Below, in pieces: positions 50,076 through 58,128 of a stretch of 64,000 bases of DNA. The position numbers were made by a program, and so were the translations under genes. Every line of letters starts with the position of its first letter. Position 1 is the first letter of the stretch. The notes beneath the pieces were generated by a model. The model worked only from the letters and a program-made list of their open reading frames with translations. It searched no databases and had not been told where the DNA came from. The stretch comes from CALJFL01 sp039964455 (lineage in GTDB: Bacteria > Pseudomonadota > Gammaproteobacteria > Pseudomonadales > Halieaceae), in contig JBDVXK010000012.1 of NCBI GenBank assembly GCA_039964455.1, positions 434,001-498,000 on the forward strand, given 5' to 3'.

Positions 50076-51443
50076 TCAGGAGATCTCCCTTACCGGAACA
50101 GAATCAAACGCAGCCAGAACGTGCTCCATACCAGCGCCACGCGAACCTTTAATCAATACTGTGTCGTCCACATCAAAGGCTCCCGGTATCGCGGCTATCG
50201 CAAGCTCCCGATTCTCAAACGCTTCAGCACCGTGGCCAAAAGCACTCACGGCGCTCGCCAGTGCTGGCCCAACTCCCCAGAAACGCTCGATTCCCCTGGC
50301 ACTGGCATACTCACCCATTTGCCGGTGCAGCTCATCGCTATCAACACCGAGCTCGCGCATTTCACCCAACACAAGCGTGCGTCGACCCGGGCAACTTGCC
50401 AGCAAATCTATGGCAGCGCGCACAGATCCCGGATTAGCGTTGTAGCAATCGTCAATGACTGTGGTTCCAGCTGCTGTAAAACGTGTAGCAAGTCGACCGC
50501 CCACCGGCCGAACCGAGGCCAAACCGGCAGCGATTTCTTCGAGCTGTAATTCGCAGGCAACCCCAACCGCAATGGCTGCAAGTGCATTGGCAACGTTATG
50601 CCTGCCAGGCACCGACAGCGTAATTTCTATATCACCCAGCGGCGTGACAGCGGTAAAGCTGGTGCCTTCCATGCCCCGGCCTATAATATTCTTGGCACCA
50701 ATGGCTGCAGGACTATCGATAGCAAACTCTATAATTCGAGCGGGTGCAGCACGCTCACGCCACTGTGCGGCCCAGGGCTGGTCGGCATTGATCAGGGCGA
50801 TATCTGATGCTCCAAGGTCGTCGTAGATCTCGCCCTTGGCAGCCGCTACATCATCGACAGAGCCAAAGCCCTCAAGGTGTGCTGCCATGGCGTTAAGCAC
50901 CATGGCGATTGTCGGCTTGCCCAACTGACATAACCAGGCAATGTCGCCGCCACCAGCTGCACCCATTTCAACCACCGCGAATTGGTGCTCCGGCTCGAGG
51001 CGTAGCAGGGTTAGAGGTACGCCTACCTCGTTATTGAAATTGCCCGCAGTGGCCAGCGTCAAACCACGACGGGACAGCACTTCGCTAATCATATTTTTGA
51101 CGGAGGTTTTACCGCTGCTACCCGTAACTGCCACTAGAGGCCTTTCGAACAGGTCGCGGTTGTGGCCGCCGATCAAGCCCAGCGCTCTCTGGCTGTCTGC
51201 AACCTGAAGCACCGGTAGCTTCGTGGTCACCGGCCTGCTAACCACTGCCGCCACAGCACCGGCCTGCTCTGCCTGTGGCAAGTAATCGTGCCCGTCAAAG
51301 TTGTCTCCAGCGAGTGCTACGAAGAGATCGCCGGCCGCAACGCTGCGACTGTCAATGGAGACGCCCGCAAAGCTACTGTCACCGCCATGCAGCGTGGCAG
51401 ACAAGGGCGCCTCCAGTTCCGACAGTTTCATGGCCCGCATCAT
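50076..51443 (-). CDS. murF: UDP-MurNAc-tripeptide--D-Ala-D-Ala ligase MurF
   Basis: Adds the D-Ala-D-Ala dipeptide to complete the UDP-MurNAc-pentapeptide. The 455-residue protein has ISIDSRSVAAGDLFVAL-type SIDSRSVAAGDLFVAL, the P-loop AVTGSSGKTSVKNMI, NNEVGVPLTLL, ALNAMAAHLEGFG-like VLNAMAAHLEGFGS and IDDCYNANPGSVRAA. Two in-frame ATGs near the start (51443 and 51431) are possible; the first overlaps the murE stop by 4 bases. Confidence 0.97.
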   Translation of the reverse strand: MMRAMKLSELEAPLSATLHGGDSSFAGVSIDSRSVAAGDLFVALAGDNFDGHDYLPQAEQAGAVAAVVSRPVTTKLPVLQVADSQRALGLIGGHNRDLFERPLVAVTGSSGKTSVKNMISEVLSRRGLTLATAGNFNNEVGVPLTLLRLEPEHQFAVVEMGAAGGGDIAWLCQLGKPTIAMVLNAMAAHLEGFGSVDDVAAAKGEIYDDLGASDIALINADQPWAAQWRERAAPARIIEFAIDSPAAIGAKNIIGRGMEGTSFTAVTPLGDIEITLSVPGRHNVANALAAIAVGVACELQLEEIAAGLASVRPVGGRLATRFTAAGTTVIDDCYNANPGSVRAAIDLLASCPGRRTLVLGEMRELGVDSDELHRQMGEYASARGIERFWGVGPALASAVSAFGHGAEAFENRELAIAAIPGAFDVDDTVLIKGSRGAGMEHVLAAFDSVPVREIS

Positions 51444-52933
51444 GCGCCCCCCCTTAGCGACAGCGCGTCAAGCACATGCGCCTCATCACTGAACGGCAGA
51501 CGCTCGTCGTCGATAATCTGGTACGGTTCGTGGCCTTTGCCGGCGACAAGAATGCAGTCACCAGGCTGGGCCTGCGCAATGGCAAGGGCGATGGCATCCT
51601 CACGGGCGCTGACCAGCCTGTAGTCGCCAGTGCATCCGGCTTCAACATCCAGCAATATCCGCTGAGGGTTTTCGTTGCGTGGGTTATCACTGGTCACTAT
51701 GACCAGATCGGAATACTCACAGGCAACGCGGCCCATCACCGGCCGCTTGCCGGCATCACGATCACCGCCGCAGCCGAAAACACACACCAGCTTGCCTGCG
51801 ACATGTTCGCGCAGCGCCTTCAGCGCCTGCTCAAGCGCATCAGGTGTGTGGGCATAATCAATAATGACCTGCAGCCCTGCGTTGTTAACAATGGACTGCA
51901 TTCTGCCCGGCACTGGCTGCAGGCTGGATACCGCGTCCAGCGTCGCTTCAAATTCCTCACCCGCCAACACCACACTGGCGACAGCTGCAGACAAATTCCC
52001 GAGATTAAAGTCCCCCGGCAGCGGGCTACTGAATCGCGCCGTACCCCAGGGGGAATGCATCCGGCCTGTTACACCGCCGGCATGAAAACTGGTGTCATCA
52101 ATCCAGAGGTCTGCCCCGGTATCACCCTTTGCCGAGTATCCAAGGCGCTGCACATCGGCAGCAAGAGCCTGCTCCACTTGCGACGAATAGGCGTCGTCCA
52201 GGTTAATTACGGCGTGCTGCAGGCCCTCGCAGGTAAACAGCTTTAACTTTGCTCTACCGTAGGCATCCATACTGCCGTGGTAATCCAGATGGTCGCGAGA
52301 AAGATTGGTATAGACCGCCGTCTCGAACACCACACCATTGATACGCCCCTGAACCAGCGCGTGCGAAGACACTTCCATGCTGACAGCCACAACGCCGGCA
52401 TCACGCCAACTCGCCAGCTGTTGCTGGAGAGCAACAGGGTCAGGCGTGGTATTGCCCGCCTCATTCACCTCCTCGGTCAGTGTGCAGCCCAGTGTTCCAA
52501 TCACACCGCACTGCTTGTCCAGACTGCGCAACAGCTGCGCGACCAAACGACTGGTAGTGGTTTTACCATTGGTTCCCGTCACACCGATCATATGGAGCGC
52601 TGCGCTGGGCTGGCCGAAAAAGCGACTGGCAATGGCGCCGGCCTCCATCTGCAGATCCGGTATCTCAATCATGGGAACCGGAATGCCATCGACAAAGCCA
52701 GCCACTGGAGGCTCTGCCAACACTGCGGCCGCGCCACTCGCAACCGCCTGTTCAATAAACTGGCGGCCGTCGTGCGCATCACCCGGTATCGCGAGGAAGA
52801 GATCGCCGCTGGTTACCTTGCGACTATCAATCTGTACGCCACTGATCACCGCATCGATGTCGGCGCTGGCGTAGTCGCCGAGCACATTGCTCAGTGGCAT
52901 TTGAACGGGATTGGCCGCTGAGGAGGTCATCAT
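51440..52933 (-). CDS. murE: UDP-MurNAc-dipeptide--meso-diaminopimelate ligase MurE
   Basis: Adds the third stem-peptide residue. The 497-residue protein has the P-loop GVTGTNGKTTTSRLVAQ, YTNLSRDHLDYHG, VIIDYAHTPDALEQAL and the DNPR motif (SDNPRNENP) characteristic of meso-diaminopimelate-adding enzymes, so the cell wall is DAP-type. It overlaps ftsI by 4 bases. Confidence 0.97.
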   Translation of the reverse strand: MMTSSAANPVQMPLSNVLGDYASADIDAVISGVQIDSRKVTSGDLFLAIPGDAHDGRQFIEQAVASGAAAVLAEPPVAGFVDGIPVPMIEIPDLQMEAGAIASRFFGQPSAALHMIGVTGTNGKTTTSRLVAQLLRSLDKQCGVIGTLGCTLTEEVNEAGNTTPDPVALQQQLASWRDAGVVAVSMEVSSHALVQGRINGVVFETAVYTNLSRDHLDYHGSMDAYGRAKLKLFTCEGLQHAVINLDDAYSSQVEQALAADVQRLGYSAKGDTGADLWIDDTSFHAGGVTGRMHSPWGTARFSSPLPGDFNLGNLSAAVASVVLAGEEFEATLDAVSSLQPVPGRMQSIVNNAGLQVIIDYAHTPDALEQALKALREHVAGKLVCVFGCGGDRDAGKRPVMGRVACEYSDLVIVTSDNPRNENPQRILLDVEAGCTGDYRLVSAREDAIALAIAQAQPGDCILVAGKGHEPYQIIDDERLPFSDEAHVLDALSLRGGA

Positions 52934-54657
52934 CCCGCCTCTCCCCGTACCAGGCGCGCATTCGCAACCACCATCACCTCATTGGCCTCGGGGGGCACGT
53001 TGAGCAGGCGCAAGGCGCCCTGTGCCACCCTGGAAAATACCGGGGCGGCGGCTGAGCCACCACCGTAGGAATCGCCCTGGGGCTGATCGATAAGCACTAC
53101 CGTGACAAAACGCGGATCAGACACAGGCGCAATGCCGGCAAACAGCGCTACGTATTGATCGTCTATGTAACCCTGCGGGCCAACCTTGTGTACCGTGCCG
53201 GTCTTGCCACCCACATCGTAGCCAGCCACTCGCGCTTTTCTGGCCGTGCCATGCTCGCCGGTCACCGCATGCAGCACTTGTAGCACCTGTTTGGCAGTGT
53301 CCAGTGCAATCACCTGCCGGCCTTCTGGCAACTCGTCTTCCAGCGCCAACAAGGTTAGAGGCTGCTGACGCCCTTCATTGGCGAATACGGTATAAGCATG
53401 GGCCAGCTGCAATGGCGTAGCGGTCAGCCCATAACCAAAGGCCAGAGTGACCTTCTCGATCGCCCGCCAACGTGGCCGATTCGGCAGTAGTCCAGCGCTC
53501 TCACCGGGAAAGCCAGTACCTGGAGGGCTACCGATACCAAAGCGATTAAAGACATCCCAGATGGGCTCGTGACCCAACTCCAGTGCCATTTTGGTGACAC
53601 CCACCTGGCTGGATTTTTCGATAACGCGGGAAACAGTAATCTCCCCGTAGTTACGCGGATCCGGTAGTGTTTTGCGCCCCACCCTGATTCGACCAGGGGA
53701 GGTATCAATAACCGTCTCAGGCGTGTATTTACCGCTTTCCAATGCAGCCACAAGCGTCAGTGGCTTCATGGTGGAACCAGGTTCGTATACGTCGGTCATC
53801 GCCCGGTTACGGGTGTTGGCAAACTTGAAGCCCTTGCGGCTATTGGGGTTGTAAACCGGATGGTTGACCATCGCCAGCACTTCGCCGGTATGGGCATCCA
53901 GAGTAACGATTGAACCGGCCGACGCACCCAACTTCACCATGGCACGCTGCAACTCGCGGTGCTGAAGGTATTGCAGTCGCAGGTCTATACTGAGTGAGAG
54001 GTCCTTGCCCGGGCGAGCGGCTTCCAGTACACCGATGTCGCGTACCGCATCACCGTGCAAATCCTTGATGTATTTTTTCTTGCCGGGATAACCTCTGAGC
54101 CACTCGTCATAGGCCAACTCAAGTCCGGCAATGCCTTCACCATCAACATTGGTAAAGCCAACCAGCTGAGATGCCACCTCACCGGCGGGGTAAAAACGCC
54201 GGTATTCGCGCTCGCCATATACTCCGGCTATACGCAGCGCCAGAATCTCACGAGCGTCCGCGGGATCACGATGACGTTCCAGGTACATAAACTGCTTGCC
54301 GGCATAACGCTTGAGCTTGTCGGACAAAGCAGCCAGATCCATACCCAGTGCATCAGCCAGCTCGGGAATACGTTCTGAGCCACCCAGTATTTTCGGGTTG
54401 GCCCAAATAGATATGACTGGCGTACTCACCGCCAGCGGCTCGCCGCGCCGGTCCGAGATCACCCCGCGATAAGCGGGAATTTCGGCAGTGCGCACCGAAC
54501 GCATGGCACCCTGGCCCTGCAGGAATTCATAACCCTGTTCTACATCCAGCACCTGTAAAAGAAGTATGCGACCCACCAGCAGTACAAGCAGTGTGGCTAG
54601 GGCGGTAACAACCACATAGAAGCGCCAGGGAATCACCTTGCGAGATGTCGGCTTCAT
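52930..54657 (-). CDS. ftsI: Division-specific transpeptidase FtsI (PBP3)
   Basis: Septal class B penicillin-binding protein working with FtsW. The 575-residue protein has one N-terminal membrane helix (about 12-35), the pedestal domain with IPAYRGVISDRRGEPLA, and the transpeptidase motifs EPGSTMKPLT (SxxK) and GGKTGTVHKVG (KTG). The middle motif reads SSQ (EKSSQVGVTKMALELG) where most gammaproteobacterial FtsI proteins have SSN. I checked this codon on the DNA (CAG). The change may alter beta-lactam affinity. It overlaps ftsL and murE by 4 bases each. Confidence 0.97.
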   Translation of the reverse strand: MKPTSRKVIPWRFYVVVTALATLLVLLVGRILLLQVLDVEQGYEFLQGQGAMRSVRTAEIPAYRGVISDRRGEPLAVSTPVISIWANPKILGGSERIPELADALGMDLAALSDKLKRYAGKQFMYLERHRDPADAREILALRIAGVYGEREYRRFYPAGEVASQLVGFTNVDGEGIAGLELAYDEWLRGYPGKKKYIKDLHGDAVRDIGVLEAARPGKDLSLSIDLRLQYLQHRELQRAMVKLGASAGSIVTLDAHTGEVLAMVNHPVYNPNSRKGFKFANTRNRAMTDVYEPGSTMKPLTLVAALESGKYTPETVIDTSPGRIRVGRKTLPDPRNYGEITVSRVIEKSSQVGVTKMALELGHEPIWDVFNRFGIGSPPGTGFPGESAGLLPNRPRWRAIEKVTLAFGYGLTATPLQLAHAYTVFANEGRQQPLTLLALEDELPEGRQVIALDTAKQVLQVLHAVTGEHGTARKARVAGYDVGGKTGTVHKVGPQGYIDDQYVALFAGIAPVSDPRFVTVVLIDQPQGDSYGGGSAAAPVFSRVAQGALRLLNVPPEANEVMVVANARLVRGEAG

Positions 54658-54989
54658 TGAGCGACCACCTGCAAATTCTCGACAGCAGGTGGCTGCATCG
54701 CCAATTCGGCGGTTGCTACTTTCTCCACCCGGTGATGCGAGGCCCAGGTACTCTCCTCAAGAAGAAGGCGGCTGTAATCTTCCTGAAGGTGCCACTGCCC
54801 CGCCTCAAGGTCCTGCAGCTGGGCGTACAATTCGCGGCAGGCGTGCGATGAATAAATCACCCCAAACGCCGAAACAAGAACCAGACCGGCAGCCGCCAGA
54901 GACAGCAAAAGCGGCGCGGGTGATCCCTCACCTTGCCGCAGCATCTCCACTGACACCCTCTGGTTTGTCGCCACTGCCTTCCTGCCCAC
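54654..54989 (-). CDS. ftsL: Cell division protein FtsL
   Basis: A small bitopic divisome protein of 111 residues. A basic cytoplasmic tail is followed by one membrane helix (about 26-47) and a periplasmic coiled coil with the EDYSRLLLEESTWASHHRVE region typical of FtsL. It forms the FtsQLB complex that activates FtsWI. Sequence conservation in the family is low, so the call rests on size, topology and its place between rsmH and ftsI. Confidence 0.92.
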   Translation of the reverse strand: MGRKAVATNQRVSVEMLRQGEGSPAPLLLSLAAAGLVLVSAFGVIYSSHACRELYAQLQDLEAGQWHLQEDYSRLLLEESTWASHHRVEKVATAELAMQPPAVENLQVVAQ

Positions 54990-54995
54990 GTTAAT

Positions 54996-55925
54996 TCAGC
55001 CGATTTTCTCGGCCACCCGCATCACGGCGCTGCGCGCCCGCGGGTTGTTTGCCACTTCCCCTGGCCCAGCCTTAACGGCCTTGCCCACGATCTTCATTCG
55101 CTTGTCCAGCTCTATGTCTGGTACAGGCAATCCACGCGGCAAGGCCTTGCCCCTGGCCATGTCGCGCATGTAGCGTTTCACCATTCGATCTTCCAACGAG
55201 TGGAAGCTGATCACGACCAACCGGCCGCCTATACATAAGAGGTCCAGCGCCCCATCCAACAGCGCCTCCAGGTCGTCTAGCTCACGATTGACCCGAATGC
55301 GAATAGCCTGAAATGCCCGGGTCGCCGGATGCTTATGCCTCTCCCACTTTGGATTTGCCTCGCTGACCACTTTTGCCAACCTGCCAGTCGTTTCAATCGG
55401 CGCCTCTTCACGCTCACTGACAATGGCCGCCGCGATTCGCTTGGCGAATCGCTCCTCACCGTATTCACGCAGGACACCCGCGATCTCCTGCTCGCCGGCG
55501 ATCGCCAGCCATTGCGCTGCCGTCTCACCTCGGGTGGTATCCATTCGCATGTCCAGCGGACCATCATGCTGAAAACTAAAGCCGCGCTCACCGTCATCGA
55601 TCTGCGGACTGGAAACACCCAGATCCAGTAAAATGCCATCAACTGCATCGATCCCCATCCGATGCAGTTGATGGGGAAGCTCAGCGAAAGAGCCATGGAA
55701 AAAATTGAAACGGCTTTCGCTGCTTACCAACTCTTCGGCCGAATGCTGCGCGGCCAGATCTTTATCTACTCCCAACACCCGACCATCATCGTTAAGGCGG
55801 TCCAGCAGGTATCGACTGTGGCCGCCACGACCAAAAGTGCCGTCGACGTAATACCCCGCTGGTGTTGTTACCAGAGCGTCCACCGCTTCCTGTAACAACA
55901 CCGTCTGATGCATGGCTGAATCCAC
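54996..55925 (-). CDS. rsmH: 16S rRNA m4C1402 methyltransferase RsmH (MraW)
   Basis: SAM-dependent N4-methylation of C1402 in 16S rRNA. RsmI, also in this window, adds the 2'-O-methyl to the same base. The 309-residue protein shows HQTVLLQEAVDAL, DGTFGRGGHSRYLL, GILLDLGVSSPQIDD, ERGFSF, QAIRIRVNRELDDLE and VVISFHSLEDRMVKRYM. The GTG at 55925 directly abuts the mraZ stop and matches homologue length. An ATG at 55913 has the better ribosome site (AGGTGG, 8 nt) and is the main alternative. Confidence 0.97.
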   Translation of the reverse strand: MDSAMHQTVLLQEAVDALVTTPAGYYVDGTFGRGGHSRYLLDRLNDDGRVLGVDKDLAAQHSAEELVSSESRFNFFHGSFAELPHQLHRMGIDAVDGILLDLGVSSPQIDDGERGFSFQHDGPLDMRMDTTRGETAAQWLAIAGEQEIAGVLREYGEERFAKRIAAAIVSEREEAPIETTGRLAKVVSEANPKWERHKHPATRAFQAIRIRVNRELDDLEALLDGALDLLCIGGRLVVISFHSLEDRMVKRYMRDMARGKALPRGLPVPDIELDKRMKIVGKAVKAGPGEVANNPRARSAVMRVAEKIG

Positions 55926-56381
55926 CTAGAGGGTGAGCGTCATTAATTCGGCGGGCAGTTCCGCCTCGGGTCCAGAGTCAACCAGCGCCTTATCACGCTC
56001 AGCCAACCACAGCTCTTCCGACCACAACTCCAACTTGTTGCCCTGCCCCACCAGAACCAGCTTTTTATCCAGATGGGCATAGTCACGCAGGGGTTGCGGC
56101 AATAGCATGCGGCCATTGCCATCCAGCTCCAGGTCGGTGGCATACCCCAGCATCAAGCGCTGAAAACGCTTTACCGCAGGGTTCAGTGCCGGCAATCCCT
56201 GGATCTCCCCCTCAATACGCTCCCACTCAGGCAGCGGGTAGATCACCAGGCAGGTAGTCTGGGTATCAATCGTGACTACAATCTGGCCAGAACATTGGGA
56301 CAACAATGGCTCACGCTGACGCGCTGGCATGGCCAGGCGTCCTTTCGCGTCCATATTGATATGTTGTACCCCACGGAACAT
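55926..56381 (-). CDS. mraZ: Transcriptional regulator MraZ
   Basis: An AbrB-fold, ring-forming DNA-binding protein that represses the dcw operon from its own promoter. The 151-residue protein has two tandem SpoVT-AbrB-like repeats with the DxxxR motifs NMDAKGRLAMPARQR and LELDGNGRMLLPQPLRDY. I start at the ATG at 56381 with GGGGAAG upstream. The frame extends 12 codons further, but that part lies close to the operator boxes. Confidence 0.96.
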   Translation of the reverse strand: MFRGVQHINMDAKGRLAMPARQREPLLSQCSGQIVVTIDTQTTCLVIYPLPEWERIEGEIQGLPALNPAVKRFQRLMLGYATDLELDGNGRMLLPQPLRDYAHLDKKLVLVGQGNKLELWSEELWLAERDKALVDSGPEAELPAELMTLTL

Positions 56382-56421
56382 GCCGCACTTCCCCACTGAA
56401 CTGACTTTGAAAACCACAAAA

Positions 56422-56456
56422 AGCCAGATTTACCCACTTATTTCCACTTTTCGACA
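56422..56456 (-). promoter_or_regulatory. MraZ operator boxes (10-bp-period TGG repeats)
   Basis: On the minus strand, between the -10 box and mraZ, four pentamers occur at an exact 10-base period: TGTCG, TGGAA, TGGGT and TGGCT, separated by 5-nt spacers. MraZ is known to bind TGGGN repeats spaced by 5 nt in this position, so this is the expected autorepression site; the first repeat is degenerate. Confidence 0.75.
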
Positions 56457-56485
56457 CTATAGGTCTCCCACAGAGAAACTGTCAA
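56456..56485 (-). promoter_or_regulatory. Main sigma-70 promoter of the dcw cluster
   Basis: On the minus strand, a perfect TTGACA (56485-56480), an 18-bp spacer and TATAGT (56461-56456). It leaves a leader of about 70 bases before mraZ. Nearly all genes downstream overlap or abut, so it probably drives the whole cluster. Confidence 0.82.
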
Positions 56486-56768
56486 GGCGCGAAAACCAAA
56501 AAAACGCTGTTATTTCAGTTAATTAGCGCATTTTCTTGATGAGGTTAATGGGGGTGAGGTCATTCTTGAAGTGGTAAAAATTCACTCAAAACATGCGAGT
56601 AAATTCACCTCTTAAGGATTTACTTTAACTAAAAGTCGAAATTTCTCTTTAAAACCACGTTTTTAGTATAAAAACGTCTAAAGAGCTTTGTCAGTTGGGA
56701 GGTCAGCTCCCACCAAGGCGCCATATGGGCGAATAACGGGACACAACGTAGCGTTTTATGAAGGTCAT
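56486..56768. other. AT-rich interval between mraZ promoter and rnpB
   Basis: No gene is seen in this stretch of about 280 bases. It has a hairpin-forming inverted repeat (TGGGAG, 5-nt loop, CTCCCA at 56696-56712) and several short T and A runs. It may hold additional upstream promoters of the dcw cluster; none is convincing. Confidence 0.5.
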
Positions 56769-56790
56769 CCCCCCGCCCTGAGGCGGGGGG
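56769..56790 (-). terminator. GC-rich hairpin after rnpB
   Basis: A perfect 9-bp stem (CCCCCCGCC, loop, GGCGGGGGG) lies just after the RNase P RNA 3' end. No T-run follows on the minus strand, so it may stabilise or help define the 3' end rather than act as a classic terminator. Confidence 0.5.
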
Positions 56791-56796
56791 ATGATA

Positions 56797-57155
56797 GATG
56801 AGTCGGTCGATAAGCCGGGTTCTGTCGCGAGCGATCATTCATCTGCGACAGGCGTCGCCGCCTGCCTGTAGCGACCTACCCGAATCCACTGCGGGCCGCA
56901 GCTAATGGATTCCTATTTGGTCTTGCTCCGAGTGGGGTTTACCATCGCCACGCCTGTTACCAGCCGCGCGGTGCGCTCTTACCGCACCTTTTCACCCTTA
57001 CCTTCACGCTTGCGCGTTCGGGCGGTTTCCTTTCTGTTGCACTTTCCGTAGGCTCGCGCCCCCCAGGCGTTACCTGGCACCCTGCCCTGTGGAGCCCGGA
57101 CTTTCCTCCCCGTCATTACGCAAGGTGACAACGAAGCGATCGCCTGACCGACTCG
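56797..57155 (-). ncRNA. rnpB: RNase P RNA (class A)
   Basis: The catalytic RNA that matures tRNA 5' ends. The minus strand contains the universally conserved GAGGAAAGTCCGGGCTCC, then CAGGGTGCCAGGTAACGCC (P4 and neighbouring regions), and near the 3' end AACCCGGCTTATCG, the strand that pairs in P1-P2. The ends GAGTCGGTCAG and CGACCGACTC can close P1. Length is about 358 nt, as expected for type A. It lies between rsmI and mraZ as in Pseudomonas. End points are accurate to a few bases. Confidence 0.97.
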
Positions 57156-57161
57156 GCGGCA

Positions 57162-57190
57162 AGACTACTCCCCCCGTGCCTGTCCCGCAA
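57162..57190 (-). promoter_or_regulatory. Probable rnpB promoter
   Basis: On the minus strand, TTGCGG (57190-57185), a 17-bp spacer and TAGTCT (57167-57162). Initiation 7 bases downstream would fall at the predicted RNA 5' end near 57155, which supports both calls. Confidence 0.62.
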
Positions 57191-57201
57191 GCCCACCCAA
57201 C

Positions 57202-58038
57202 TCAGTCCGAGCGTTGTGCCAACAGATAGTCATACAGCTGGTTTTTCTTCAGGCCACTGAACTCGGCCACAATAGCCGCTGCCCGTTTACCCGGCATCTC
57301 CTCTGCCAGCTGCCGCAGTAATTTCGCCGTCCGCTCATCCAGTTCAGGTTTTTCCAGAGGGTGCCCGGCAACCAGCAATACAATCTCTCCGCGTTGCTGG
57401 TTGCTGTCAGCGGCAACAAATCCTGTCAGTTCCGCAAGTGGCGCTCGGTGCAGGGTCTCAAAAGCCTTAGTGATCTCTCTGGCCAGGGTTGCCTCCCTGT
57501 CAGCGCCGAAGGCCTGAGTCATGGCCTGCAGGGAATCGGCAATTCGATGAGGCGCCTCATAAAAGATCATTGTCGCCTCTTCCTGGGCCAGCTCACTGAG
57601 ACGAGCCGCCCGGGCACCTGCCTTAGCCGGCAGAAACCCTTCGAACAGAAAGCGGTCTGTTGGCAGGCCAGCAACCGATAAGGCGGCGATGGCGGCACAG
57701 GCGCCTGGTATGGGGAAGACACGAAACCCTGCCTCCTGCACGTCGCGAACCAATCGAAAACCGGGGTCTGAAATGAGCGGCGTGCCGGCATCAGAAACCA
57801 GGGCCACTGACTCACCCGCGGCCAGACGGGCCAGAACTCGCTCCTGCGCACCGCGATCACTGAAGTCGTGATAGGCAAAACACTGGGTATCAATGGCAAA
57901 CTGCTGGAACAGCCGTCTGCTGTGACGTGTATCCTCGGCGGCGATGAGGTCGACAGATTTTAATACTTCCACGGCACGCGCTGAAATATCACCCAAATTG
58001 CCTATAGGAGTGGCAACAATGTATAACCCGGATTCCAC
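57202..58038 (-). CDS. rsmI: 16S rRNA 2'-O-ribose methyltransferase RsmI
   Basis: Methylates the ribose of C1402 in 16S rRNA with SAM. The 278-residue tetrapyrrole-methylase-fold protein shows LYIVATPIGNLGDISARAVE, AAEDTRHSRRL, VSDAGTPLISDPGFRLV, PIPGACAAIAAL, the LFEGFLPAKAGAR segment and MIFYEAPHRI. It is divergent from lpoA, the arrangement conserved around yraL-yraM in enterobacteria. Confidence 0.97.
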   Translation of the reverse strand: MESGLYIVATPIGNLGDISARAVEVLKSVDLIAAEDTRHSRRLFQQFAIDTQCFAYHDFSDRGAQERVLARLAAGESVALVSDAGTPLISDPGFRLVRDVQEAGFRVFPIPGACAAIAALSVAGLPTDRFLFEGFLPAKAGARAARLSELAQEEATMIFYEAPHRIADSLQAMTQAFGADREATLAREITKAFETLHRAPLAELTGFVAADSNQQRGEIVLLVAGHPLEKPELDERTAKLLRQLAEEMPGKRAAAIVAEFSGLKKNQLYDYLLAQRSD

Positions 58039-58128
58039 TGAGCCTTCTTATCCTTATAATGAACACATCAACCAATGGTGTTGCGGACCGCAACCCGACA
58101 CCCCAGCCAAAAGGCGATTCAGCATAGC

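Noticed and set aside
51476..52246. Plus-strand open frame of 256 codons opposite murE
   Set aside because: murE is intact on the other strand with P-loop and DNPR motifs; the plus frame has no domain character.
56629..56838. Minus-strand open frame of 69 codons at the rnpB 3' end
   Set aside because: Its first codons lie within the RNase P RNA, it has no ribosome site and no family resemblance.
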